A DNA stretch of 22,418 nucleotides from a virus: the IMG/VR virus record IMGVR_UViG_3300010354_000737, positions 1-22,418 of that record; one strand, 5' to 3'. Of the stretch, positions 14,237 through 21,681 are shown piece after piece. The notes beneath the pieces are model-generated. The model saw nothing but the letters and a program-made list of their open reading frames with translations, made no database searches and was not told the origin of the DNA. Every line of letters starts with the position of its first letter. The first letter of the stretch is position 1. Made by a program: the position numbers and the translations under genes.

Positions 14237-14680
14237 ATGGGAGAAAGTATAAAAAGTAAGTATAAACCATCTTATCCTAAAAAGTATATTGGAGATCCAG
14301 AAAATATAATATGTAGAAGCAGTTGGGAAAGAAAGTTTTGTCGTTGGTGTGACTTAAATGAAAATATAATTGCTTGGGGGTCTGAAGAGATTAGTATCAA
14401 ATACTATGACCCAGTAAAACAAAAAGTGAGAAATTATTTTCCAGATTTCATTATTAAGGTGAGAGAACAATCAGGTGACATTAAAAAATATATTGTCGAG
14501 ATAAAACCAAAAAAACAAACAATGGCACCTAAACCAAGAGCAAGAACGACAAAATCATATCTCCATGAAGTCTATACCTATGCGACGAATCAAGCAAAGT
14601 GGAAAGCAGCACAAGAATTTTGTGAAGATAATATGATTGGGTTTAAAATCATAACAGAGCAAGAGCTAGGTATTAAGTAA
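14237..14680 (+). CDS. 4: gp4-like head completion protein (PD-(D/E)XK nuclease-like fold)
   Basis: 147 aa, the length of T4 gp4 (150 aa). Family motifs are all visible: K-Y-x-G-D-P near 16-21, R-S-S-W-E-R-K-F at 27-34, the E-E pair at 50-51, Y-F-P-D-F at 67-71 and V-E-I-K-P-K-K-Q at 87-94. The Asp of FPDF and the Glu and Lys of EIK are arranged as in PD-(D/E)XK nucleases. T4 gp4 (also called 50/65) acts at head completion, before tail joining. An upstream ATG at 14233 opens only a very short frame. The stop overlaps the next gene's ATG by one base (TAATG), so the two are coupled. It is the first gene of a plus-strand run with gp48 and gp53. Confidence 0.92.
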   Translation: MGESIKSKYKPSYPKKYIGDPENIICRSSWERKFCRWCDLNENIIAWGSEEISIKYYDPVKQKVRNYFPDFIIKVREQSGDIKKYIVEIKPKKQTMAPKPRARTTKSYLHEVYTYATNQAKWKAAQEFCEDNMIGFKIITEQELGIK

Positions 14681-15066
14681 TGGCCGAAGGTTTTGGACAA
14701 TACGTTGGAGTTCCTCCTAGAATGAGAGAACTTAAAAAAAGAATTGAGTCTACCGGAACAACAGACCCAGAAGATTTAATGCTTATTATTATGGATGTAT
14801 TAAAGGAAGAAGTTCTATATCCAGAACCAGGAAAGTTTTACACATTCATCTATAATCCAAAAACACCAGAAATTGAATATGATCAACATCCACTAATTGC
14901 ATGTACCTCATTAGAAAGATGGGGATTTAAAGCAATTAATTTTCATTGGAGAGAGGGTAGGCAATATACATGGGAAGAAGTTGCAGGAAAACTTCATGTT
15001 ATAAAATATGAAGAACTTGATGAAATGCTCTCAATACCTTATGCAAAATTCCGTCTAAATAAATAA
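14680..15066 (+). CDS. Conserved phage protein of unknown function between gp4 and gp48
   Basis: 128 aa. The N-terminus is polar with a helical D-P-E-D-L-M-L-I-I-M-D-V-L-K-E segment (about 30-44). The second half carries G-K-F-Y-T-F-I-Y-N-P-K-T-P, then Y-D-Q-H-P-L-I, then G-F-K-A-I-N-F-H-W-R-E. The order 'Y-T-F-x-Y-(D/N)-P-K-T, Y-D-x-x-P-L, G-x-N-x-H' recurs in hypothetical proteins of many T4-like and other tailed phages, from memory. Its place between head completion and baseplate genes suggests a structural or assembly role. The start overlaps the gp4 stop; the end carries an AATAAATA motif. I know no function for this family. Confidence 0.82.
   Translation: MAEGFGQYVGVPPRMRELKKRIESTGTTDPEDLMLIIMDVLKEEVLYPEPGKFYTFIYNPKTPEIEYDQHPLIACTSLERWGFKAINFHWREGRQYTWEEVAGKLHVIKYEELDEMLSIPYAKFRLNK
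15058..15065 (+). promoter_or_regulatory. Possible late promoter, AATAAATA, before gp48
   Basis: AATAAATA fits nATAAATA and overlaps the TAA stop of the 128-aa gene. It is only 15 bases from the gp48 ATG at 15081, so the transcript leader would be about 10 bases, shorter than at the other late promoters. This could be a real promoter with a very short leader or an incidental AT-rich match. Confidence 0.4.
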
Positions 15067-15080
15067 AAAACCTGTATTTA

Positions 15081-16403
15081 ATGGCGAGACCACAAATTCC
15101 AGGATGGAGTAATATTAATAATAATAAACCCGAAGAGTATTCCTCAGAATTTACTATAGGGGGATTTCGTTATGCCAACGTAACTAATGTATCTACAGGA
15201 CAAAGGCAGTTGTATTTTGTTAGTGGTTTAGGTGGAACTCCAATCACACAAAGATCATTATTGACTTCAACAAATTCATCAGGTAAGACAGAAAAGGGTG
15301 CTGCTTATGATGATTTTGTTAGAAGATTTGGGCAAGATAAATTAACTGCTGCGGATAGAGCAAATAAACAACAATCCGTTGCTCTCTTATCGAAACCAGG
15401 ATTATCGACTACACAAGAATCAAGTTCAATAAAAGGTTCGAACGAATACAAGTCAACTAGTGTTGGAACAAATGCACAAAAAAATCCACAAACTGATGAG
15501 CAAAAGGCAAAGGCAAATATTGCAACACAGCAACAAGGAACACGAAATTCTTTTTCAAGAAGTCTAGTATATCCTCTTAATCTAAAAAGTGAGAATCAAG
15601 ATACTATTCAATTTAACATGGTCAAGTATAGACCAAGACCTTTAACAAACAAAGAAGGTACATTAAATGCAGTTGGAGAAAGACCACCAGCAGGAGACAT
15701 TATTGGGACAGTAACTTTACCAATACCAAATGGTATTTCAGATAGTAATAATGCCAATTGGGGCAGTGACGAAATGAATGCTGCCCAGGGAATGGCCGCG
15801 GGCATAGCTAATCAATTCATAACTCAAGGTGGTGCTGCAGGAGCAGAAGCAGCTGGAAAAACTTTAGAGTCTGCTGCATCAGAATCTGGAAATCCAGATG
15901 TGAAACTTGCCTTTACAAATAAATTTGTTGAAATAGCAACTGGCGCTCAAAACTTATTATCAAGAACTGCAGGAGCAGTCATAAACTCAAACATGGAACT
16001 TTTGTTCCTTGGACCATCACTAAGATCCTTTAATTTTACATTCAAATTAGCATCAAGAAGTGAGCCAGAGTCTCAACAAATTTTAAAAATTATTAGATTC
16101 TTTAAACAAGGAATGTCTCCAATTAGAACTGATGCAAATTTATTTTTAAAAGCACCTCATACATTTCAAATCAGGTATTTGAATGGTAAAAATCCACATA
16201 AGTACTTAAATAGATTTAAAGAATGTGCATTAATGGCATGTAATGTGGATTACACACCAGAAGGTCAATATGCAACATTCCATGATGGTGCTATGGTTTC
16301 GTATGCAATTACATTACAATTCCAAGAACTAGAACCAATATTCAATGATGATTATGGAAAACTTGATGGATCATCAGCAGACTCTGCAGGTATAGGATAC
16401 TAA
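15081..16403 (+). CDS. 48: gp48-like baseplate tail tube cap protein
   Basis: 440 aa (T4 gp48 is 364 aa). The N-terminal half is polar and Ser/Thr/Gln-rich. The C-terminal half has the tube-protein pattern: F-L-G-P-S-L-R-S-F-N-F-T-F-K-L near residue 310, then I-L-K-I-I-R-F-F-K, and a final strand of A-I-T-L-Q-F-Q-E-L-E-P-I-F-N-D-D-Y. This is typical of gp48 proteins, which sit on the hub and, with gp54, start tail tube polymerisation. A short Ala-rich region lies at about 230-265. gp53 begins one base after its stop. In T4, 48 and 54 are adjacent in the same direction; here they lie on opposite strands with gp4 and one unknown between. Confidence 0.88.
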   Translation: MARPQIPGWSNINNNKPEEYSSEFTIGGFRYANVTNVSTGQRQLYFVSGLGGTPITQRSLLTSTNSSGKTEKGAAYDDFVRRFGQDKLTAADRANKQQSVALLSKPGLSTTQESSSIKGSNEYKSTSVGTNAQKNPQTDEQKAKANIATQQQGTRNSFSRSLVYPLNLKSENQDTIQFNMVKYRPRPLTNKEGTLNAVGERPPAGDIIGTVTLPIPNGISDSNNANWGSDEMNAAQGMAAGIANQFITQGGAAGAEAAGKTLESAASESGNPDVKLAFTNKFVEIATGAQNLLSRTAGAVINSNMELLFLGPSLRSFNFTFKLASRSEPESQQILKIIRFFKQGMSPIRTDANLFLKAPHTFQIRYLNGKNPHKYLNRFKECALMACNVDYTPEGQYATFHDGAMVSYAITLQFQELEPIFNDDYGKLDGSSADSAGIGY

Positions 16404-16404
16404 A

Positions 16405-17073
16405 ATGAGAAGTTATTTTCGCCAAGTTCCAGATTTTGAATATGTCAGCAGACTACCAGATGCCAAAATCGGTGACTTTTACAGAGTAAAAAATTTATTT
16501 AAAAAGGGAAAATTGCGTGATGATATTTTCCAAAATTTATCCATCTTTGAAAAATATCAAATTAAAGGAGATGACAGACCAGATAATGTTGCTTACGAAT
16601 TCTATCAGGATTCAACTCTTGATTGGGTTGTTCTTCTTTCAAATAACATCGTAAACATTCAAACAGAATGGCCATTACCACAAAATGACTTTGATAGTTA
16701 TTTACTAAACAAATATGGTGACTATGAAACTCTCTATGGTGGAATTCACCATTACGAAACAACTGAAATAAAAAATAATGCAGGGGTCATAATTGTTCCA
16801 GCGGGTCTCAAAGTTCAATATCCCTACCCAATAAACTTTTTTGATGACTCTACTTATAGACAAGTATTTAATGCAAATATAGCAGTTCCTGTGACAAACT
16901 ATGAATATGAGGAGAAGATAGAAAATGAAAAGAGAAATATATTTTTACTTAAACCAAAATACTTAAATATTGTATTTGATGATATGGAAGATGAAATGAA
17001 ATATAAAGAGGGTTCCACTCAATATGTGAATGAAACCCTCAAAAAAGGTGATGATATTAGATTAACTAGTTAA
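16405..17073 (+). CDS. 53: gp53-like baseplate wedge protein
   Basis: 222 aa (T4 gp53 is 196 aa). It opens with M-R-S-Y-F-R-Q-V-P-D-F-E-Y and carries D-D-R-P-D-N-V-A-Y-E-F-Y-Q-D-S, then L-D-W-V-V-L-L-S-N-N-I-V-N and W-P-L. This order (D-x-P-x-x-V-A-Y-x-x-Y, then D-W-x-x-x-x-x-N) is the LysM-like gp53 signature of contractile-tail baseplates. The C-terminus ends with R-N-I-F-L-L-K-P-K-Y, a common wedge-protein feature. gp53 joins wedges to the hub in T4. The gene follows gp48 by one base. Its TAA is immediately followed by the stop of the convergent gp32, with no terminator between them. Confidence 0.92.
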   Translation: MRSYFRQVPDFEYVSRLPDAKIGDFYRVKNLFKKGKLRDDIFQNLSIFEKYQIKGDDRPDNVAYEFYQDSTLDWVVLLSNNIVNIQTEWPLPQNDFDSYLLNKYGDYETLYGGIHHYETTEIKNNAGVIIVPAGLKVQYPYPINFFDDSTYRQVFNANIAVPVTNYEYEEKIENEKRNIFLLKPKYLNIVFDDMEDEMKYKEGSTQYVNETLKKGDDIRLTS

Positions 17074-18012
17074 TCATTCTTCAGCAAGACGCTGAAAATA
17101 ACTCAGAGCATCATCTTCATCTTCATCTTCAGATGTGATCTTGGGAAGAGAAGGAGTTGCTTTAGAACGAGCATAAGACTCTTCAAGTTCTTTAGCTACA
17201 TTATTCTCAACAGTGTTCTCAGAATAGTTGTCATACTCAGTTTCTTCATCAACAACCGATGAGCGAGAACTACCTTTTTGACCAAGAACATACTTCAGAC
17301 GCTTTTCAAGTTCTTCATAAGACTTGAATTGATCAGGAGCAGTTACTGCTGCAAGAGAATATTCTTTTTTCCAGAGAGCTTCAAGTGCATCGTCGTCATC
17401 AAGGAGCGGTGCAACGCGATCAAATTCTGACTTATCATAATTCCAATACCCATCTTTCTTTACGATTTTGAGTTTGAAATTAGCACCCTGCCAGAAATCA
17501 AAGGGATTGATAGGAGTTTCGTCCTCAAACTCAGGTTGCATTGCTTCCATGATCTTGTCAAAGATCTTCTTACCATACTTGAACAAGAAGACTTTACCTT
17601 CATTTGCAGGATTTGCAGGATCCTTCACAACGTAGATGTTGCTGTAGTAAGACAGTTTACGCTTCTGCTTACGAACAGTTTCTTTATTTGCTTCTGTACC
17701 ACTATTCCACAGTTCTCGGTTGTATTCACCAAGAGGATCTTTTTGACCGATAGTGGTCAGAGAGTTCTCAATATACCAACCACCAGGACCTTGGAAGGCA
17801 TGGGAGTACATTTTTGCCCAAGGAACATCCTCTCCCTCAGGAGCAGGAAGGAAACGAATGACTGCAAAACCGTTTCCAGTCTTGTCCATTTCGGGTTTCC
17901 AGAGACGCTCATCTGCACCTCCAGAAGTTGCACTCATCTTCTCTACTTCTTTAACCAGTTTTTGTGTGAGAGAACCCAGAGAAGATTGTTTTTTAAGGTC
18001 TGCGAAAGACAT
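17074..18012 (-). CDS. 32: gp32-like single-stranded DNA binding protein
   Basis: 312 aa (T4 gp32 is 301 aa). Three regions match T4. First, a basic N-terminus L-K-K-Q-S-S (residues 6-11), similar to the LAST motif for cooperativity. Second, a DNA-binding core with W-Y-I-E-N (79-83), K-R-K-L-S-Y-Y-S-N-I-Y-V-V-K-D-P and W-Q-G-A-N-F-K-L-K-I. Third, a very acidic tail, S-E-D-E-D-E-D-D-A-L, which in T4 binds partner proteins such as gp59. There are no cysteines at all: the T4 zinc ligand His is kept (H71) but the three Cys positions read S84, D92 and G95. gp32 protects ssDNA in replication and recombination and controls its own translation in T4. A GAGG ribosome binding site precedes the ATG. The gene is last of the minus-strand replication run. 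Confidence 0.94.
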   Translation of the reverse strand: MSFADLKKQSSLGSLTQKLVKEVEKMSATSGGADERLWKPEMDKTGNGFAVIRFLPAPEGEDVPWAKMYSHAFQGPGGWYIENSLTTIGQKDPLGEYNRELWNSGTEANKETVRKQKRKLSYYSNIYVVKDPANPANEGKVFLFKYGKKIFDKIMEAMQPEFEDETPINPFDFWQGANFKLKIVKKDGYWNYDKSEFDRVAPLLDDDDALEALWKKEYSLAAVTAPDQFKSYEELEKRLKYVLGQKGSSRSSVVDEETEYDNYSENTVENNVAKELEESYARSKATPSLPKITSEDEDEDDALSYFQRLAEE

Positions 18013-18082
18013 TTGTGTACCTCGTATTAATAGGATTTGGCTTTTGGACTTAGCTTAAGGGATTGTCTAGCCCAGATTAATT
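18013..18082 (-). promoter_or_regulatory. Leader of gp32, possible translational operator
   Basis: The 70 bases between the DUF1825-like gene and gp32 are unusually long for this compact block. They hold a potential GGGCT/AGTCC stem, a TATTAATA stretch, and GAGG 7 bases before the ATG. T4 gp32 represses its own mRNA by binding a pseudoknot leader, so an operator here is plausible. The stem is short and I cannot show a pseudoknot. TATTAATA is one mismatch from a late promoter. Confidence 0.3.
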
Positions 18083-18427
18083 CTACAGGTCGGATCCAGT
18101 TTTGTCAATCTGCTGCTTCATAGATTCAAGCATTTTGGACATATTATTAAGAATGATATTCATATCGGTTCCTTTGGGCATTCCCATCATGACTGCAGAA
18201 TTTATAATTTTTTCTTTCATTTCAACTGCCTCAGGATCATCAGACAAACTCATCCTAGTATAAAGAACTTTTTGTTTGTCAAGAAGTTTTTCCAAAACTT
18301 CAACATGTTCAAGTTTTTGTTCTTTAGACATAAAAGAAAACTTAAAAACATTTGAATAAACTTTTTCTTGAAGTTCTGCGATTTCAGTCATCTCTGCGCG
18401 GACAACTTCTGAACTGAAAAAACTCAT
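18083..18427 (-). CDS. DUF1825-like protein, cyanobacterial family, function unknown
   Basis: 114 aa. The opening M-S-F-F-S-S-E-V-V-R-A-E and the closing helix N-M-S-K-M-L-E-S-M-K-Q-Q match the layout of DUF1825 proteins found in cyanobacteria (F-F-D-S-E-x-V-x-x-E at the start and a Met-rich M-x-x-x-L-E-x-M-K-x-Q end), from memory. The body is nearly all helix, with about one third charged residues. The start overlaps the gp59 stop as ATGA, and a GGAGG ribosome binding site lies 5 bases upstream of the ATG inside gp59. The gene sits between 59 and 32, which are adjacent in T4. A role in replication or host-process modulation is possible; the function is not known. Confidence 0.75.
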   Translation of the reverse strand: MSFFSSEVVRAEMTEIAELQEKVYSNVFKFSFMSKEQKLEHVEVLEKLLDKQKVLYTRMSLSDDPEAVEMKEKIINSAVMMGMPKGTDMNIILNNMSKMLESMKQQIDKTGSDL

Positions 18428-19020
18428 TTATCCTCCAAAACTATTTCCTTTAAAATTTTTCTATAGCGGAATATATCTATATGTAGGAACGGAGAATATT
18501 TTTTTATTCTACGACTGACGGTTTCCCACACTGGGTCTTTTAATTTTTTATCAAAGTCATTCCCGAACAGGAATATTTTATCATAAATCACCAAGGTTTC
18601 TAGGCTTATATTCCCGCTCAGGAAATTTTTAAGAACAGGTGGATGTCCTTTAGAACAATCAAAAACTTCATCTACTTTTCTTTCTCCAAAAAGTTTTTCA
18701 CACTCTTCCTTAAAAACATAAGACAAAGATTGTATTCTCTTTTGCCAATTTTTATATCTATCTTCACCCTCTTTGATCATTTCACCAATCCAAAGTGTTT
18801 CTGGATCTGGGCATGATACAAAATTAGATACAAAAAAATCAACTACCTGCTGATCAGATTTCTGCCTTGAAATTTTTTCAAACCACATTCTATCTTTTCT
18901 CTTATAAAAAGACTGAACACTGGCACGACTTTTACCGCAATATTTAAAATAGTCGTAACTGTCTTTTGTAAAATGATTCTTCAATGACAAATAAGTTTTA
19001 TAGGAATCAAACGGCATCAT
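18424..19020 (-). CDS. 59: gp59-like helicase loader
   Basis: 198 aa (T4 gp59 is 217 aa), all helical. Visible conserved points are Y-F-K-Y-C-G-K near 24-30, R-K-D-R-M-W-F-E-K-I-S (the T4 R-R-D-K-Y-F-F-Q-K-L-S), F-F-V-S-N-F-V-S followed by W-I-G-E, and I-S-L-E-T-L-V-I-Y-D-K-I-F in the C-terminal domain. In T4 gp59 binds forked DNA and gp32 and loads the gp41 helicase. The ATG at 19020 overlaps the gp33 TAA (TAATG); a second in-frame ATG follows directly. The neighbours gp33 and gp32 preserve T4 order. Confidence 0.92.
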   Translation of the reverse strand: MMPFDSYKTYLSLKNHFTKDSYDYFKYCGKSRASVQSFYKRKDRMWFEKISRQKSDQQVVDFFVSNFVSCPDPETLWIGEMIKEGEDRYKNWQKRIQSLSYVFKEECEKLFGERKVDEVFDCSKGHPPVLKNFLSGNISLETLVIYDKIFLFGNDFDKKLKDPVWETVSRRIKKYSPFLHIDIFRYRKILKEIVLEDK

Positions 19021-19277
19021 TAAAATACTAATTTAGCACGGGAAGTTTTTTTAAGAAAATTAAGTTCCATTGCTTCATACTTAATTTTCTCTTTTAAAGG
19101 TTTTGAAATAAGTTTTGGAACAGATTCTAAATCAATATTATTTTGCTCACAAAAATGAACTATAGCATCAATATAATTCATTTCCGTGTTTACTTGCACA
19201 AGATTTTCAATCTCTTGAGCGAAACGAGACGGACAAAAGAATTTGCTCTCTAACGCTTTTTCTAATTCATTCTCCAT
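19020..19277 (-). CDS. 33: gp33-like late transcription co-activator
   Basis: 85 aa from the ATG at 19277. An earlier TTG at 19301 would add eight residues, but there is no clear ribosome binding site for it and ATG seems better. T4 gp33 is 112 aa. The pattern F-x-x-E-I-E-N-L-V (about 19-27), M-N-Y-I-D-A-I-V-H-F-C-E and P-K-L-I-S-K-P-L-K-E-K-I-K is shared with short gp33 proteins of T4-like cyanophages, from memory. gp33 bridges RNA polymerase and the gp45 sliding clamp so that gp55-bearing polymerase can fire late promoters. The gene overlaps the nuclease gene's end and is coupled to gp59 by TAATG. Placement immediately before 59 is the T4 order. Confidence 0.82.
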   Translation of the reverse strand: MENELEKALESKFFCPSRFAQEIENLVQVNTEMNYIDAIVHFCEQNNIDLESVPKLISKPLKEKIKYEAMELNFLKKTSRAKLVF

Positions 19278-19947
19278 CTGACCCAGTATTGTGATGTACA
19301 AATTCTTTAATGTAGCGAACTAATAACTTAATATAATCCCCTTTGTTTCTTTTGTCAAATATTTTGACTTCTCCACCAGGAGTGACCATTATTGTGATAA
19401 GTTTAATAGGAGGAATCTCCGTCATTTCATAATAAGCAGCAGCATAAAACATTTCCTGAACGAAGTAGTTTTCAATCCACTCTTCGGGTTTAATTTTATC
19501 CGATGTCTTAAAGTCAATTACTGCCAATTCCCCATCATATTCTGCAATGCAATCTACTCTACCAGCAAGTCCAAGATATTGAGAATATAAAGTCCTTTCA
19601 ATTGCATGGATATTATTTATCTTATCAAGATAAGGTTTTGCATGAAAAAACATAAACTTTGTTAGGGGTTGATAATCATCCCAATTTAATTCCTTGTTTT
19701 CAAGATAATCTTGACAGACTTGGTGAAAGTCAGTTCCTCTTGCAGTTGCTCGTTTCGTAATACGATTTGCTTCTTCAAGACCAACTCTCTCACGCCACTT
19801 CACAAAGATTTGACGATTATAAAAAGAAGTTACTGAAGTAATAGATGGCACCCACTCCCCGTTCGGAAGATTGTAAAGACGGATGCCATTTTTTTCTTTC
19901 TTCTCTAATTCAATTTCACCTAGGTAATTATGATGGATAAAATTCAT
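19267..19947 (-). CDS. Cas4/MGME1-like PD-(D/E)XK exonuclease
   Basis: 226 aa. RecB/Cas4-type nuclease motifs appear in order: R-G-T-D-F-H-Q (70-76, with His75), E117 in I-E-R-T-L, G-R-V-D (129-132, with the metal-binding Asp132), V-I-D-F-K-T-S (143-149, the Asp145 and Lys147 of the core) and Q164-x-x-x-Y168. No Cys cluster is seen, so it lacks the iron-sulphur site of classical Cas4 and more resembles the mitochondrial MGME1-type single-strand exonucleases annotated in cyanophages. Start overlaps the phoH stop as ATGA. Its setting with PhoH and the replication proteins suggests host DNA degradation, recombination or end processing. T4 has the unrelated dsbA and rnh at this place. Confidence 0.88.
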   Translation of the reverse strand: MNFIHHNYLGEIELEKKEKNGIRLYNLPNGEWVPSITSVTSFYNRQIFVKWRERVGLEEANRITKRATARGTDFHQVCQDYLENKELNWDDYQPLTKFMFFHAKPYLDKINNIHAIERTLYSQYLGLAGRVDCIAEYDGELAVIDFKTSDKIKPEEWIENYFVQEMFYAAAYYEMTEIPPIKLITIMVTPGGEVKIFDKRNKGDYIKLLVRYIKEFVHHNTGSDGE

Positions 19948-20699
19948 AGACCAGTTTCCATTTTAGCAATAATGTATTCTTTTACGAATCCAGAACGTAC
20001 AATATCCTCAACTCCAAATTCAACAATATCAATTGATGGCATGTTGCGAAGAATTTTCATGAAGTCAATAATTCCATTCTTCTCATTTGTTTTGAGAAGA
20101 TCAGATTGAGTAGCATCACCACAGAACATAATTTTACTATTTTCACCTACACGAGTAATAATAGAATCCAATTCGTGGAAGTTAAGATTCTGGAATTCAT
20201 CTACGATGATAATAGAATTATCTAAAGTAGTTCCACGAATAAAAGAAGTGCTCCAGAATCCTATTGTTCCCTGCGTTTTGAGATTTCCATATAGCATTTC
20301 AAAGTCAGCATCACTAGGAAGCTCAAACATATACTTTACCATATTCTTATAAGGAATTTGGTAAAGAGAAGACTTATCCTCATGATCTCCAGGAAGAAAT
20401 CCAATTTCACGAGTAGCAACAAGGGACCTAACGATATAAATTTTTTCGTAGGGTGTTCTTTCATCTAGAACATCTTGAAGAGCATTATAAAGTGTAATAA
20501 AAGTTTTACCCGTACCAGCGCAACCATAGGCAACTATATGTTGATTTTTTTCATATGCCTCATATAGTTTTTTTTGATTTTCTGTAAGAGGTTCAATATC
20601 TCTCATGATGTCGATATTGATTGGTTTTTTCCTCTTCATTTGCTTTGCAGTCATGCCAACGCCTATTGGCTGATCACTAGTTCTTTTTCTTCTTGCCAT
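19944..20699 (-). CDS. phoH: PhoH-like ATPase
   Basis: 251 aa. The N-terminus is basic (M-A-R-R-K-R and Q-M-K-R-K-K). A Walker A motif G-C-A-G-T-G-K-T-F is at 59-67, Walker B I-I-I-V-D-E at 163-168, and a following F-C-G-D-A-T-Q-S-D (192-200) typical of PhoH. The family is a RecA/helicase-type P-loop ATPase common in marine phages; its host relatives respond to phosphate starvation, but the role in infection is unsettled. There is no Shine-Dalgarno sequence before the ATG, which lies 4 bases after the 82-aa gene's stop, so coupling is likely. It starts the phoH-nuclease-33-59 overlapping run. Confidence 0.93.
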   Translation of the reverse strand: MARRKRTSDQPIGVGMTAKQMKRKKPINIDIMRDIEPLTENQKKLYEAYEKNQHIVAYGCAGTGKTFITLYNALQDVLDERTPYEKIYIVRSLVATREIGFLPGDHEDKSSLYQIPYKNMVKYMFELPSDADFEMLYGNLKTQGTIGFWSTSFIRGTTLDNSIIIVDEFQNLNFHELDSIITRVGENSKIMFCGDATQSDLLKTNEKNGIIDFMKILRNMPSIDIVEFGVEDIVRSGFVKEYIIAKMETGL

Positions 20700-20703
20700 A
20701 TAT

Positions 20704-20952
20704 TCAAATAGGTTTTACTTTTGATCCTGGTGCCTTTGATGCCTTACGAAGAACATCATTCCATCCTGGATGAGATTTTTTGAGTCTATCGTAAACCTCA
20801 CCAACTTCACCCGATGAAGGGCACGTTGATGGGTCAGACCAATCTCTATCCCAATCAGGATTGTCCTTTTTCCATTGATCCCAATCATGGACACTGAGAA
20901 CTACTTCTTTCTGTTCTCCTGTGGTTTTGTTAATAACAGGGTAAGTTGCCAA
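20704..20952 (-). CDS. Conserved small phage protein, function unknown (TTG start)
   Basis: 82 aa with a TTG start at 20952, supported by GGAGG 7 bases upstream and an in-frame stop before it; the ATG overlapping that site opens only a three-residue frame. The sequence starts A-T-Y-P-V-I-N-K-T-T-G-E-Q-K-E-V, which has the strand-loop look of FmdB-like zinc-ribbon starts, but the usual Cys pairs are missing (only one Cys, in S-T-C-P). A W-D-R-D-W-S-D-P-S motif and S-H-P-G-W-N-D-V-L-R-K-A-S follow. Short proteins of this type are common next to phoH in cyanophages, from memory. A possible late promoter precedes the gene. Confidence 0.82.
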   Translation of the reverse strand: MATYPVINKTTGEQKEVVLSVHDWDQWKKDNPDWDRDWSDPSTCPSSGEVGEVYDRLKKSHPGWNDVLRKASKAPGSKVKPI

Positions 20953-20978
20953 TCCTAATCCTCCATTTTATATGAAAA

Positions 20979-20986
20979 TATTTATT
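20979..20986 (-). promoter_or_regulatory. Possible late promoter, AATAAATA, overlapping the thyX stop
   Basis: The minus strand reads CGAATAAATATTTTC. The octamer fits nATAAATA and contains the thyX TAA stop. It ends 26 bases before the TTG start of the 82-aa gene, giving a leader of about 20 bases with GGAGG. This would give the phoH-nuclease-33-59 block a late transcription input. Confidence 0.5.
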
Positions 20987-21671
20987 CGATAGTGATAGAA
21001 GGTGCGTCTACGCATTCAGAACAACCTTCTCGCGTCCACCCAAGTGCCTCAGATACGGCAGGAAACTGGCAGGTAAAGATACAACGAACAAGCTCAGCAA
21101 TCTCCATGTGTTCCTTCTGTGTCCCATGTGCAGACCGTAGATCAATGTAATGGATCCATGACCTTACAGAACCGGTCATATAAAGTCTTGTGGGCGTTGC
21201 CAAAGGCAGCACGAACCTAGCACACTCTTTTGCCACGCCCGCATCTAGAAGGCGATTGTAGAGGTGTAGAGAGTGCTCAAAATGAACGCGAATATCCTCA
21301 GTCAAAACCAATTTCAAATGATCTGGAATATCATCAATAGAGTTCTGACGATTCTTTGTATCTTGCCTACGAAGTTCTGGAAGTGGAATCGTTTTATTCA
21401 GAAGATTTGTATCGGCATATCGCTGCGAAAATTCTTGATATGTAAAACTTCTATGACGAAGTATCTGGGCTGCAATACCTCTGGTTGTATTGATTTCTAC
21501 AGTCATTGAAGCTTGTTCAAAGATACTCCAATGCTGATGTTGAATACAATACTTAAGAAGACCAGAGAACTTTTCATTCTCTTGATTTGCAGGATTACTT
21601 ACACGAGCACAATATGCCATGTGTTTTTCTGCATCAGGAGTAACACTAACAAGTTTTACTTCTGGTTTCAT
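20982..21671 (-). CDS. thyX: ThyX flavin-dependent thymidylate synthase
   Basis: 229 aa from the ATG at 21671; a further ATG at 21710 would give 242 aa. The ThyX signature R-H-R-S-F-T-Y-Q-E-F-S-Q-R-Y is at 72-85 of the shorter form. A-R-V-S-N-P (22-27), H-W-S-I-F-E (47-52) and R-S-W-I-H-Y-I-D-L-R-S in the C-terminal half complete the family pattern for dUMP, FAD and folate binding. The enzyme makes dTMP from dUMP without producing dihydrofolate, supplying nucleotides for phage DNA. The 13 extra residues of the longer form are read from the Asp-rich tail of the upstream 56-aa gene in another frame, so the shorter form is preferred, though its ribosome binding site is weak (TTGAG). Confidence 0.92.
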   Translation of the reverse strand: MKPEVKLVSVTPDAEKHMAYCARVSNPANQENEKFSGLLKYCIQHQHWSIFEQASMTVEINTTRGIAAQILRHRSFTYQEFSQRYADTNLLNKTIPLPELRRQDTKNRQNSIDDIPDHLKLVLTEDIRVHFEHSLHLYNRLLDAGVAKECARFVLPLATPTRLYMTGSVRSWIHYIDLRSAHGTQKEHMEIAELVRCIFTCQFPAVSEALGWTREGCSECVDAPSITIE

Positions 21672-21681
21672 AAACTCAAAA

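Noticed and set aside
17536-18058. Two plus-strand open frames (164 and 101 aa) opposite gp32
   Set aside because: gp32 is certain on the minus strand; these are antisense by-products of its codon use.
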